A stretch of DNA of 64,000 nt from Candidatus Eiseniibacteriota bacterium (GCA_903844735.1 CAIMUX010000014.1:1-64000); one strand, 5' to 3'. Counted from the first letter of the stretch, positions 53,752 to 62,658 are shown. The notes: generated by a model not told the origin, from the sequence alone. Numbers and translations are program-made.

Positions 53752-54066
53752 ATGGTAAAGAAAGCAACCGACGCGACGTCCCGACGGGGACCGGGTTCCC
53801 GTGAAGAGCAGCTCACCCGCCTGAAGGAGATTGTCGGCCCGAAGGGGGAGGCCGAGGCCCGCAAGATCTTGGAGACCTACGAGCGGGATGTGATCCGCTA
53901 TGCGGCCAAGCTCGACGACCGCCGCGCGGCGGTGGTCCGAGACGCTCTGGGCCGGCGGGAGAGGGAGGTCTTCGAGAGCCTGAAAGCCGATCTGGGCATC
54001 GAGGAAGCGGAGAACTGGAAGCGTCTCACTCTGGCAGGCAAGAAGGCTCGGAGATCGAGGGGGTAG
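53752..54066 (+). CDS. Small basic helical protein, unknown
   Basis: 104 residues with no family I recognise. The ATG at 53752 has AGGAAGGA 8 bp upstream; a start at 53671 would lie in the promoter. The N terminus is basic and disordered ('MVKKATDATSRRGPGSREE'). The rest is charged and amphipathic, likely a coiled helical hairpin ('RLKEIVGPKGEAEARKILET', 'DVIRYAAKLDDRRAAVVRDA'), with a basic end ('GKKARRSRG'). This composition suits a nucleic-acid-binding or small regulatory protein. It is convergent with the lasso-type cluster. Confidence 0.65.
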   Translation: MVKKATDATSRRGPGSREEQLTRLKEIVGPKGEAEARKILETYERDVIRYAAKLDDRRAAVVRDALGRREREVFESLKADLGIEEAENWKRLTLAGKKARRSRG

Positions 54067-54351
54067 GTTTCGGGCTCGGGGCACCGGGGAAGGTCGCCGC
54101 GTGCGCGCCGCGCACAGTAGGTCGGCGCGCACGTGGCGGATCGGGGTTGATCACATACACAGCGTCGACAGCAGCGACTGGGCCTGCTTGCCTGCCAGGC
54201 AACGCCAACGGCCACGGCCCAGCAGTCGATCCGGGCACGCATCCGGGGCGCCCGAGTGGAATCCGAAACCAGCCCGCAGTCAGAACGCGGAGCGCGAAAA
54301 CCTAGAGGACCCCGGACCGCACCGCTGTGACGAGTTGCGAGGAGCAGGCGG

Positions 54352-54462
54352 CTAGGACATCAATCCGCCACCGCCATCGTCGTCGGGGCCTAGGCCAGCG
54401 AGCGTTTCCTCGATCGGTGTGACCTTCAATTCCGGGCGTTCCCAGTCCATACGATCGTTCAT
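54352..54462 (-). CDS. Lasso-type RiPP precursor peptide
   Basis: 36-residue peptide, last gene of the RiPP operon, 70 bp after the C gene. GGAGG stands 4 bp before the ATG at 54462. The leader carries 'WERPELKVTPIEETL', close to the lasso leader pattern Y-x2-P-x-L followed by a penultimate Thr (Thr20 at -2). Cleavage after Leu21 gives the core AGLGPDDDGGGGLMS: N-terminal Ala, Asp at core 6, 7 and 8 (ring acceptors for 7- or 8-residue rings), and C-terminal Ser. That Ser could be the target of the neighbouring kinase, as in paeninodin, whose core also starts Ala-Gly. The Gly-rich tail with only Leu and Met as bulky plugs is unusual. Confidence 0.7.
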   Translation of the reverse strand: MNDRMDWERPELKVTPIEETLAGLGPDDDGGGGLMS

Positions 54463-54532
54463 GATTCCTCCGAGGTGGCTTGACTGCACATGACAAGTCC
54501 TGACCCGTACTACGATCGGCCGATTCCGGAAG

Positions 54533-56509
54533 TCATGCAACATCTTTTTTTTCGGCTTTCACCTCCGGATCCGGCCCGCCCAAAGAGCCATGCCATCCGA
54601 GCAGGAAGCGCCCGACGCCCAGCCCCCTGGTGAGAACAGTGACGCCCTGAGCCGTGCCGTCGGAATCTACCCGGATCTGCAGTGCGTGGAGAATTTGGCG
54701 CATGCGCGGCAGGTCGAGGCGTTCCCTGCAGGCGGCCGATTGGTCCATGGAATCAAGCCACCCATGGCAAGACTCAGCCTGAGCTCTGAGGCGATGGCCC
54801 AGATCCGCGGCCTGGAGGCCTCGTCGGTGGTTCCACTGGACCTCGGAGGGCAGCAAGCCTTCCATGGCCCGGCGATTCAGCCAGCGATCCTGCCCCCGAC
54901 GGGTGAACTGGTCATCCGGGGTTCCGAGGCAGAACTCCAAGAGTCGCGAATCCGCCGTGGGATCTCGAACCTCCAGCCCATAGGCGGCCCCGGTCTCATG
55001 CCAGATGGCACCAACGATGCCACCGCCCTGTTCAAGAAACGCAATGCGTTTGGCTAGCGAGGGCAGGCCGCCAAAGCGAGGATCGTGCCCCGCGGCCCTC
55101 ATGAGCTTCCCCAAACCCAAGCGCCGCGCGAAGGCGGGATGAATGGCGGAGTAGGGTTCCCAGACCGGCCTGAACGGGTGGCGAAGAAGACGCCGCCGAA
55201 CCCACAAAGGCCGAAGAAGCGGGCGCAGGATCTGGCTCTTGAAAGCGGCCGTCCAGGATCGCTGCCGTGCTTGCTTCCAGGCAGCAAGTTCTCGGGCGGC
55301 ACCCGTGAGGTTCCCCGACCAGAACTCATCCCAGACCCGAGTTGCGCTGCCGGTCCAAGACACCGCCAAGTTGCCCATCTGACCTGTGAGCAGAACCCCC
55401 AGGCGGTGATCCCGGGCTGACTCCAGCAAGGCCGAGATCCAAAAGAAATTGCCGGCGGCATGCCCAGGCTCGTCGGCCATCCACAATTGCCGAGCAATGC
55501 CGTCCAGGGGGGTGGAATGAGCCGCCGAGACGGCTAGATGGGTAATGGAGGGCCACCGCGCGGCCACGGCCTGGGCCAGCGGCCATTCGTCCCCAAGACG
55601 ATTGGGTCCTGCCCCGTCGGGTGGGTACAGAGGCACCGAGGTGAAAGCGATCAAGGGGGCGCCCTGCGCCTGGAGCTCGCGGGCGCTAAGAACCGTGACG
55701 GAGCCGCTGTCCAGACCGGCGCTAAGCGTGCTGCCGACGGGTCGGACGGCGCGAAGTCGGGACCGGACCGCACGGGTGTAGAGCTCAAGAAAGGCCTCTA
55801 CATACGCATCGTCTGAACCCAAACGGATGTCCGGTGCGTTCTCCAAGCTCCAGTACTTCTCGACGCGGATCCTTCCATCCTCCCACCGGAGAAGGTGCGC
55901 CCAAGGAAGGCGGCGGATGGCCCGATATGCGGTGGCAATACCGTCTCCGGGCCACGAGGTTAGGATCTGGGCCAGCCGCAGCTCGTCCAGATCCCGGGGC
56001 AGATCCGGGAGGGCAAGCAGGGCCTTCTGGCAGCTCGCGAAGGCGAATCGGCCGGGGGTGGAGGCGTAATACAGGGCCGTCTGGCCACAGGGGTCCCGGG
56101 CCAAAACGAGACGCTGATTCCGTGGATCCCAGAGGGCGAAAGACCAATCCCCACGGAGGCGGGGAAGAGCACGCTCGTCCCAGCGAAGCCAGGCCTTCAG
56201 GAGCAAGGTGGTATCCGGAGTCGACGCACGCTCTGCCTGGAGCAGATCGAGGGCATCGCAGAGCTCATCGCGATCATCCAGGCGGGCACTGGCTGTGAAG
56301 ACCAACCCGGAGCCGGGATCCTGAATGGGCAGATGCTCGTCCACAGCCTCCGGAGTGGCAAGCAACTTGAGGTGCCCGAGGCCTGCGGTACCTTGGGCCC
56401 ATCCTCCGCGGCCATCGGGGCCCCAGTAGGCCATGGCCTGCTCCATGGCCTCCAGATCCGTCCCCACAGGGACGCCGTGCAGGCCGATGGTTCCGAAGAT
56501 CCCGCTCAA
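54533..56509 (-). CDS. Lasso peptide cyclase-type asparagine synthetase homologue (C protein)
   Basis: 658 residues with asparagine synthetase B architecture: N-terminal amidotransferase-like domain and C-terminal ATP-pyrophosphatase. In lasso systems this enzyme adenylates the ring Asp/Glu and closes the macrolactam. The TTG start at 56509 overlaps the B2 stop (TTGA) and has GGAGG just upstream; the protein begins 'MSGIFGTIGLHG'. Position 2 is Ser, not the catalytic Cys of glutamine-dependent synthetases, as expected when no ammonia is needed. 'RDPCGQTALYYA' and the ATP loop 'LSAGLDSGSV' (~262) are present. It precedes the precursor gene. Confidence 0.88.
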   Translation of the reverse strand: MSGIFGTIGLHGVPVGTDLEAMEQAMAYWGPDGRGGWAQGTAGLGHLKLLATPEAVDEHLPIQDPGSGLVFTASARLDDRDELCDALDLLQAERASTPDTTLLLKAWLRWDERALPRLRGDWSFALWDPRNQRLVLARDPCGQTALYYASTPGRFAFASCQKALLALPDLPRDLDELRLAQILTSWPGDGIATAYRAIRRLPWAHLLRWEDGRIRVEKYWSLENAPDIRLGSDDAYVEAFLELYTRAVRSRLRAVRPVGSTLSAGLDSGSVTVLSARELQAQGAPLIAFTSVPLYPPDGAGPNRLGDEWPLAQAVAARWPSITHLAVSAAHSTPLDGIARQLWMADEPGHAAGNFFWISALLESARDHRLGVLLTGQMGNLAVSWTGSATRVWDEFWSGNLTGAARELAAWKQARQRSWTAAFKSQILRPLLRPLWVRRRLLRHPFRPVWEPYSAIHPAFARRLGLGKLMRAAGHDPRFGGLPSLAKRIAFLEQGGGIVGAIWHETGAAYGLEVRDPTADSRLLEFCLGTPDDQFTRRGQDRWLNRRAMEGLLPSEVQWNHRRGLQAADLGHRLRAQAESCHGWLDSMDQSAACRERLDLPRMRQILHALQIRVDSDGTAQGVTVLTRGLGVGRFLLGWHGSLGGPDPEVKAEKKDVA

Positions 56510-56994
56510 ACCGCCTCCTCCGATTTCCGCGCATGGTCCGCGAAACAAGCGACCGCTGTGAACCCCGCCTGTTCCTTTCCGCCCGTGACCATCAGGGGGC
56601 CACTCCGAAGCCAGGCGTGGGCGTTGAGTGCCCTGGGGTCGGAGGAATCCGGGGTCACCCCGAGATAGAGGGTGCCCGAGATACCCCGGCGATGCAGCAT
56701 CGCGTGGCCCGCCAACGCTCGGACGAGGCATGTGCTCTGCCATGGCGTACGCCGGGCGGCAGCGCCCAGCGCCCAGGTGATCTGCCGGACTTGATCATGA
56801 AGGGCAGGAATCAACGATCCGGGGCTCTCCTCCTTGGGTACACCCAGGAACCGACTGATCCGGCGAAAGCACACCAGGAGGATCGCCGCGCGGGCGATGC
56901 CGAGATACAGATACGCCTCCGCGAATCGGCACCAGTCTCCCGGAGGGTGTGCGAGCATCCGCTGGAAACGCCGTCCCTTCACCGATGGGATCAC
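56506..56994 (-). CDS. Lasso leader peptidase, B2 protein (transglutaminase-like)
   Basis: 162 residues of the PF13471-type transglutaminase-like family, which removes the lasso leader. Catalytic Cys89 lies in 'PWQSTCLVRALAGHAMLHRR' and His126 in 'ALNAHAWLRSG'; 'GTLYLGVTP' is the typical strand between. The GTG at 56994 overlaps the B1 stop (GTGA); GTG at 56982 with GGAG upstream is an alternative. It overlaps the C gene by 4 bp. Requires the B1 protein for leader recognition. Confidence 0.87.
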   Translation of the reverse strand: MIPSVKGRRFQRMLAHPPGDWCRFAEAYLYLGIARAAILLVCFRRISRFLGVPKEESPGSLIPALHDQVRQITWALGAAARRTPWQSTCLVRALAGHAMLHRRGISGTLYLGVTPDSSDPRALNAHAWLRSGPLMVTGGKEQAGFTAVACFADHARKSEEAV

Positions 56995-57284
56995 TCCACC
57001 CGCACGATCAACCGCTCCTGCCAAAGCTGCTGGAGAAACGGAATGGTGTCCTCCTTGCAGGTCGCCTCGTCCACCTTGTACTCCTGTTGCAGCCGGGCAC
57101 ACAGGCTCCCGAAGTCGATGGGTTGAGCCAACAGTTCCCAGATCCGGCTACCGACACGACCGAACCCGTAGTAACAGTTGGTCTCCAGACTGATGACCAC
57201 GGTTTCGTCCTGCACTTGCGTCGCGAAATGCGTGTCCTGTCGTACCCATCGAATGTCAGGGCTCATGAGAAACGGAGCATCCAC
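56991..57284 (-). CDS. PqqD-like RiPP recognition element, B1 protein
   Basis: 97 residues with the PqqD/RRE fold that binds the leader peptide: 'TVVISLETNCYYGFGRVGSR', 'IWELLAQPIDFGSLCARLQQ', then a helix 'DTIPFLQQLWQERLIV'. The GTG at 57284 has GAGGT 5 bp upstream; ATG 57266 is the alternative. It lies 12 bp after the kinase and overlaps B2 by 4 bp. Its separation from B2 is the split-B arrangement of most non-proteobacterial lasso clusters. Confidence 0.87.
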   Translation of the reverse strand: MDAPFLMSPDIRWVRQDTHFATQVQDETVVISLETNCYYGFGRVGSRIWELLAQPIDFGSLCARLQQEYKVDEATCKEDTIPFLQQLWQERLIVRVE

Positions 57285-57296
57285 GATGACCTCGTT

Positions 57297-58241
57297 TCAT
57301 GCGGGTGTGGTTGGCAGGGCTTCGAGTCTGAGGATGAGGTCCGCCAGCGGGCGGAGGCTGGAAAGGTCCTCCGGCCGCTGGATTCGAAAGAGACGGGCGG
57401 AGCGGGCGACTGCCGCGACCTGCCGGAAATGACTCTCCAGCCGACCCATGGGCCGAAGATAGATGGGTCGATAGGTGTTTGCAGCGATCGCCACTACTTT
57501 CCGCATTCCCGAAAACTCCTCATAGCAAGGCTGATCCACATCCGCGGATTCTAACAGGAAAATCGTTTTCAAGGGGGCAGCTTCCCGAGGGAAGGAAGCA
57601 TGGACATCCATGGCGTACTTCTCGATGGCCTTTCGAGCAGGCCTCAGCGTTTCCGCAGAGGCCCCGACCTCGTCGAGCACGTCAGGGCAAAGATGAAGCC
57701 GGGGATAGGCGGGGTGGAGGAGCGGGGGCGAGTCGGGCGACAGTGAGACGGCGCATACATCATCCGAAAGGACAGGCAGGCCACGGGCGTGGAGGACAGC
57801 AGCCAGGGTGGATTTCCCGATACCGGACGCGCCAGCAAGCACGAAAGCGCCTTGGACTCCCAGGAGAGCGCTCCCGTGAAGGGGAAGCCGGCCGCGTTGA
57901 TGAAGCAACGCCCCGAACGCGGAACCAAAGAGATAGATCCTCCATCGACCGGAGTCAGCTTCCGGGGTGGCATCCACCGTGATCTTTCGCCCATCTTCGA
58001 CGAGGAAAGAAACCCCATCGGGAGTTCGCATGAGGAAACGACTCCCGTCGACTTCAAAGAACCGGCAATCTCCGCCGAGCTGGAAAAGATGCCGCGGAAC
58101 CTCACCTCGGCGAAGCAACACATCCCCGTCTCCCGAACCGACGACCAATTCGGGGCAGTCCACCTCCGAAGCGATTTGGAGTCCGAAGGCGGAGTAGTGG
58201 AATATCCGGTGACTTGAGGTGGGGTTCAACACGAGAGACAT
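57297..58241 (-). CDS. HPr-kinase-like RiPP tailoring kinase
   Basis: 314 residues. The P-loop is 'LAGASGIGKSTLAAVL' (137-145), preceded by the HPr-kinase-type 'LHGSALL' and followed by the acidic 'LSDDVCAV' (160-161). Homologues in lasso clusters (PadeK, ThcoK) phosphorylate the C-terminal Ser of the precursor; the precursor here ends in Ser. The N-terminal ~100 residues ('RIFHYSAFGLQIASEVDCPE') are typical of this subfamily. ATG 58241 is used, though no strong ribosome site precedes it, and the frame is open to 58424. It heads the K-B1-B2-C-A operon. Confidence 0.83.
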   Translation of the reverse strand: MSLVLNPTSSHRIFHYSAFGLQIASEVDCPELVVGSGDGDVLLRRGEVPRHLFQLGGDCRFFEVDGSRFLMRTPDGVSFLVEDGRKITVDATPEADSGRWRIYLFGSAFGALLHQRGRLPLHGSALLGVQGAFVLAGASGIGKSTLAAVLHARGLPVLSDDVCAVSLSPDSPPLLHPAYPRLHLCPDVLDEVGASAETLRPARKAIEKYAMDVHASFPREAAPLKTIFLLESADVDQPCYEEFSGMRKVVAIAANTYRPIYLRPMGRLESHFRQVAAVARSARLFRIQRPEDLSSLRPLADLILRLEALPTTPA

Positions 58242-58578
58242 AGGGTCTGTTACGGATTGCCGGCGGGCCCTCGGCCCGAATGACACCAAGCCGACGGATT
58301 TGGCCTTCTCAATCTGCCCTCCCGGTTCCCGGAACAACAGCTTGAGTGTAATCACACGGCGGGGTCGAGGGGAGATAAATCGTTGTCCAGACGAACCGTT
58401 GCCCCCGAGCTGCGACGCTGCCAAGGGCTGGGCGGCGGCTCCGTGAGAGTCGTACCTGGGGTTCGGTGTAGGCTTCGGGCTTCAGGCTTCAGGTCACACG
58501 GAGCCGCTGCCAATGCGGTGACGAGTCGCTCTTCTCTCATCCGGCCGACGATCCGAGCCGCGCTCCCGAGATCGATTG
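58242..58578. other. Region upstream of the RiPP operon
   Basis: 337 bp between the kinase start and the end of the MglA-like gene. It should carry the RiPP promoter. A short inverted repeat GTGTAATCACAC (58346-58357) is present, and GGCTTC-type hexamer repeats lie near 58471-58492. No gene or clear -35/-10 pair was found. Confidence 0.45.
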
Positions 58579-60333
58579 TCACGCCGCGTACTGATCCGTC
58601 TCGTCCTCCTCCCCGCCCGCGATTTGCTGCATGCGGATCGCCACCTTGAGGACCACACCTTCGGCAAGATCATCCGGGGTCAGCTCCAGAGGCACGATGA
58701 TCTCCCGTGGGCGGCGGCGGCGCGGCGGCGGCTGGGTCGCGCACGCCGGCGGCGGCGCGAACGAAACCAACGACGGTGTCGGCCGGGGAACGGGCGGGAG
58801 TGGCGACCCGTCCGTCCACGAGCCAGCCTCCGGCGGCGGCGTCGACGGGCTTGTCACCTCCGCGATCGTGATCTGAGAGATCGCGGACGGCTGTGCGGCG
58901 AGGGAGGGAACCAGGACTTCCGGCGCCGTGGACACAGCAACCACCGGGTCTACGACCGCCGGTTCCATGATCGTCAGCTCCGCGACCGCCGGTTCCACGA
59001 TCGCCAGCTCCGCGACCGTCGGTTCCGCGACCGCCAGCTCCGGGACCGTCGGTTCTTCCGCACCCACGAACTCACCGCGCGGTGAAAACGGGCTCAGGTC
59101 CGGTTGAGGCAACGGCGTGGGCATCGACGGCATCTCGGCCAAGACAGTCGGGGCCGGTGGGGGCTCGGCCATCTCCGGCCCACGGGCACGCAGCTCGGCG
59201 GCGGCAGCGTCATCCGGCTCCGGCGACCTCGACAGCCAGCGTCGCAGCCGCTCGCCCACGGAAACATGGTGATCGGACTGCTGGTCGTCATCACCCCGAG
59301 AGGCCCAAACCGACGTGTCATCCGACCCGGGCCGGCGCATCCGCACCGGCTCGGCCACCGGGGGAAACTGCGCACGGGGATCGGCAATCGCCGTCTCGCG
59401 GGCGGGCGGGAATGAACGGTCCTCACTCACAACGAGCGGCTCTGCCTCGAATCGGACAGCCTGAGGAACGACGTCCGCCTCCGCCGTCCAAGCCGAGTCC
59501 GCGGCATACACGGTGACGGGGGCGTCAGGAACCACCGGGGCCGGGGATGCCCATGCCGGGGCGGCAGAATCCTCCGCGAACACGGTGACCGGAGTCTCCT
59601 GCACTGCCGGTGCCGGTGAAGCCGCGCCCCAATCTACAGGAGCTGCAGGAACGACGGCGATCGGCGGGGCGATCGGGTTCGCGGCGACGGCGGCAGGCGC
59701 CGGGAGACTCGCCTCGGCTTCCACCGTCGATGCCACCACCGGCACGCCGACGTCCTTGGCCAGTTTCCGCAGCAGGAGGCGCGAGACCCCCTTGAAGGTC
59801 TCGACGACGCCCACGCCGGTACTCGCCACCCCTTCGTAGGCCGGAACGCGGCCCGGGTTGAGCACCGCCTCCAGCTCCTCCAGCGAGTAGATTTCGGTCA
59901 GATCCCGCTTGTTGTACTGGATCACCCAGGGGAGCCTATCGAGGGTGAGCCCGAGGTCCTTCAGGTTTTCCCTCAGGTTTTCCAGGCTCTCCACGTTCTC
60001 GTCCATCTTGCCGCGCTTGGAGTCGGCCACGAAGACGACCGCGTCGACCCCCTTCAGCACCAGCTTCCGAGTGGCGTTGTAGTAGACCTGCCCGGGCACG
60101 GTGTAGAGCAGAAATCTGGTCTTGAAGCCCGACAGCTCGCCTAAGTGGACGGGCAGGAAATCGAAGAAGAGCGTTCGCTCCGTCTTCGTCTTCATGGAGA
60201 CCATCTTTCCTCGTTGTCCCTGAGGGATCGAGCTGTAGATGAACTCCAGGTTGGTGGTCTTGCCGCTCAAGCCCGGCCCGTAGTAGACGAGCTTGGCGTT
60301 GATTTCCCGGCCCGAGTAACTCACCAAAACCAT
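58579..60333 (-). CDS. MglA-like small GTPase with long disordered tail
   Basis: 584 residues. The first ~195 form an MglA-type GTPase: 'LVYYGPGLSGKTTNLEFIYS' (P-loop 19-27), 'FKTRFLLYTVPGQVYYNATR' (switch II), and 'VIQYNKRDL' (NKxD). GGAGG precedes the ATG at 60333. The remaining ~390 residues are Pro/Ala/Val/Glu-rich and disordered, with 10-residue repeats ('EPAVAELTIM', 'EPTVAELAIV'). They end in a structured-looking piece ('PREIIVPLELTPDDLAEGVV', 'LKVAIRMQQIAGGEEDE'). MglA sets polarity for motility or protein localisation. No MglB/roadblock gene is visible nearby. Confidence 0.87.
   Translation of the reverse strand: MVLVSYSGREINAKLVYYGPGLSGKTTNLEFIYSSIPQGQRGKMVSMKTKTERTLFFDFLPVHLGELSGFKTRFLLYTVPGQVYYNATRKLVLKGVDAVVFVADSKRGKMDENVESLENLRENLKDLGLTLDRLPWVIQYNKRDLTEIYSLEELEAVLNPGRVPAYEGVASTGVGVVETFKGVSRLLLRKLAKDVGVPVVASTVEAEASLPAPAAVAANPIAPPIAVVPAAPVDWGAASPAPAVQETPVTVFAEDSAAPAWASPAPVVPDAPVTVYAADSAWTAEADVVPQAVRFEAEPLVVSEDRSFPPARETAIADPRAQFPPVAEPVRMRRPGSDDTSVWASRGDDDQQSDHHVSVGERLRRWLSRSPEPDDAAAAELRARGPEMAEPPPAPTVLAEMPSMPTPLPQPDLSPFSPRGEFVGAEEPTVPELAVAEPTVAELAIVEPAVAELTIMEPAVVDPVVAVSTAPEVLVPSLAAQPSAISQITIAEVTSPSTPPPEAGSWTDGSPLPPVPRPTPSLVSFAPPPACATQPPPRRRRPREIIVPLELTPDDLAEGVVLKVAIRMQQIAGGEEDETDQYAA
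58951..59056. repeat. 30-bp in-frame tandem repeat in the MglA-like tail
   Basis: Units 58951-58980, 58981-59010 and 59011-59040, plus a partial fourth, share the core GACCGCCGGTTCCACGATCG with a few changes each. Thirty bp equals ten codons and produces the 'EPAVAELxIx' series. Confidence 0.85.
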
Positions 60334-60491
60334 GCTGCCTCCGGGGCGCCCGCTTTCGGGGCCCGCGTTCCGGTCGCGTCGCCGCACGCCTGCCGCGGAA
60401 CGCGGCAGGGCAGGGGGACACACATCCTTGGTGAAGATATCGACCGTCGACGCGCGGGTCTTGACTGTGGTGTTGCTGGAATCCGGTCCGC

Positions 60492-62609
60492 TCAGCCGAC
60501 TTCGTAGAGACGCATGCGCGCCCCGTAGAGGTACTGCACCAGCGCGCGGAGCTCGGCGTGCTCGGGAGCGGTTAAGTCGGGGTCTTCGGCGAGGATCCGC
60601 TCGGCCTCGGCGCGGGCGCGAACCGGCAAGTCCCTGTCGCGAACCAGATCAGCGACTCGGAAGCGGGGCAGGCCGCTTTGGGCTGTCCCGAGGAACTCCC
60701 CCGGGCCCCGCAGGCGGAGGTCTTCCTCGGCCACTTGGAAACCGTCGGCGTGACGCACTAAGACCTGCAGCCGCGCGTGCGCCGGTCCCTTCGCCGACGC
60801 CATGAGGAAAAGGTGCGACGCACCTCCCCCGCGGCCGATACGCCCGCGGAGCTGGTGGAGCTGGGACAGCCCGAAGCGATCGGGATGCTCGATGACCATG
60901 ATGGTGGCCCGGGGGATATCGACGCCGACCTCGACCACGGTAGTCGTGACGAGGCAGGGAACCTTCCCATCGCGGAAACGCTGCACCACGAGGTCTTTCT
61001 CCGGTCCTTTCATCCGGCCGTGCAGGAGGCCGATCTCGATCCCGGCGAAGGACGGATGTTGCTTGAGTTCCTCGACCGCACTCGTGGCGTCGCGCAGGTC
61101 GACCAGCTCCGACTCTTCCACGAGAGGGTGGACGAAAAACGCTCTTTCTCCCTCGCGAAGTCGGTCGGCGATCCAGCGCAGCATCGGCGCTCGCCTGCGG
61201 TCGTCGACAAGCCGGGTGATCGGCGACACCCGTCCGGCAGGCATCTCGCGCAGAAGCGAGACGTCTAAGTCACCGTAGAGCGTGAGCGAGAGCGTGCGCG
61301 GGATCGGCGTGGCGCTCATGACGAGACAGTGCGGGCTGACCTCACCGGCGGCAGCGGCGCGTTCGCCCACGACGGCGCCGTGTTCACCCTTGTCGCGAAG
61401 CCGTTGCCGCTGGAGCACGCCGAAACGGTGTTGCTCGTCCACCACCACGAAACCGAGCCGGGAGAACTCCACCCCAACGCCCAGGATGGCATGCGTGCCG
61501 ACGAGCACGGCAATCTCCCCCGCCGCCAAGGCAGCGTGGAGGCGCCGCCGCTCCGCCGCCGGGGTACGCCCCAGCAGAAGTGCGCTCTTCACGCCGAGCG
61601 GACCGAACCACTGCTCGAAGAGCTGAGCCTGTTGGGCTGCCAGAATCTCGGTGGGGGCCAGGTAAGCGGATTGCACCCCAACCTCCGCGGCCGCGAGAAT
61701 CGCCAGTGCTGCCACGACCGTCTTACCCGAGCCGACATCGCCCTGCAACAGGCGATTCATCGGTCCCGGTCGGGCCATGTCGGCCAGAATCTCGCTAAGG
61801 ACATGCTCCTGTCCATCGGTGAGGGCGAACGGCAGTGCGGTCCGAAGCTGTTGCTGGAGCAGGCCGGCTGGGCACAGCGGAATCGCTGCCTCCGCCCGGT
61901 CGCGGCGCCGCCGCGCGAGCCCGAAGGCGAGCTGCAACGCGGCGAACTCGTCGAAGGCGAGCCGGTCGCGCGCCTTGTCCGCGTCTTCCGGGGCAACCGG
62001 AAAGTGGACCCGTTCGAGGGCCCAGGACAGGTCGGGCAGGCAGAGTCGTTCACGCAACGCCGGGGGAAGAGGATCGCGGAGATGAACCGCCGCCTCATCG
62101 AGGGCCGCACGCACCAGCACGCGGAGCATCCGCTGCGTCAGACCCGCCGTGAGCGGGTAGACCGGCACAATCCGCCCGCCCGAGAGCGCGTCGTCGGTGC
62201 CTCCATCGGCCAGGATCTCATACTCGGGATGCGTGAACTGACGCGCGTCTTGATCGACCCTGACCTGTCCGCTCAAGAGCAGGAATTGCCCGGGGCGGAT
62301 CCTGTCGGCGAGAAACGGTTGATTGAACCAGGCGGCTGAGGCATGCCCGCCGTCACCCTCCAAGTCCGCCTCGAAGATGGTCATCCCGCCGCGCGCGCGG
62401 CGGAGTCGGGCTGAGCGCACCATGGCAACGGCGGTCTGCTGGGCACCGGGAACGAGCTGCGGCAGGGGCGTCAAACGGCTGCGGTCGAGCCATGCCCTGG
62501 GAAGATGCCAGAGCAGGTCCCGGACGGTCTGGACTTCCAACCGCTTCAGGAGAGACGCTTTGCGCGGTCCGACTCCCTTTAGGTATTGGACCTGCGTGTT
62601 GGGATCCAT
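60492..62609 (-). CDS. recG: ATP-dependent DNA helicase RecG
   Basis: 705-residue branch-migration helicase that rescues stalled forks. N-terminal wedge/OB region ('YLKGVGPRKASLLKRLEVQT', 'LLLSGQVRVDQDARQFTHPE'), then 'LLQGDVGSGKTVVAALAIL' (motif I), 'VVVDEQHRFGV' (motif II, DEQH as expected), 'VMSATPIPRTLSLTLYGD', 'TTTVVEVGVDIPRATIMVIE' and 'QLRGRIGRGG'. C-terminal 'DLRLRGPGEFLGTAQSG' is the RecG signature. It is divergent from rpmB and followed 158 bp later by the MglA-like gene. Confidence 0.96.
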   Translation of the reverse strand: MDPNTQVQYLKGVGPRKASLLKRLEVQTVRDLLWHLPRAWLDRSRLTPLPQLVPGAQQTAVAMVRSARLRRARGGMTIFEADLEGDGGHASAAWFNQPFLADRIRPGQFLLLSGQVRVDQDARQFTHPEYEILADGGTDDALSGGRIVPVYPLTAGLTQRMLRVLVRAALDEAAVHLRDPLPPALRERLCLPDLSWALERVHFPVAPEDADKARDRLAFDEFAALQLAFGLARRRRDRAEAAIPLCPAGLLQQQLRTALPFALTDGQEHVLSEILADMARPGPMNRLLQGDVGSGKTVVAALAILAAAEVGVQSAYLAPTEILAAQQAQLFEQWFGPLGVKSALLLGRTPAAERRRLHAALAAGEIAVLVGTHAILGVGVEFSRLGFVVVDEQHRFGVLQRQRLRDKGEHGAVVGERAAAAGEVSPHCLVMSATPIPRTLSLTLYGDLDVSLLREMPAGRVSPITRLVDDRRRAPMLRWIADRLREGERAFFVHPLVEESELVDLRDATSAVEELKQHPSFAGIEIGLLHGRMKGPEKDLVVQRFRDGKVPCLVTTTVVEVGVDIPRATIMVIEHPDRFGLSQLHQLRGRIGRGGGASHLFLMASAKGPAHARLQVLVRHADGFQVAEEDLRLRGPGEFLGTAQSGLPRFRVADLVRDRDLPVRARAEAERILAEDPDLTAPEHAELRALVQYLYGARMRLYEVG

Positions 62610-62658
62610 GGAGTTATAGCCCCCGGGGTGACCGCAGTGAGAAGAAAGGAAATCCTGC

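Noticed and set aside
54533-56509. Genuine glutamine-dependent asparagine synthetase
   Set aside because: Residue 2 is Ser rather than Cys, and the gene sits between B2 and a precursor peptide, so the lasso C role is preferred.
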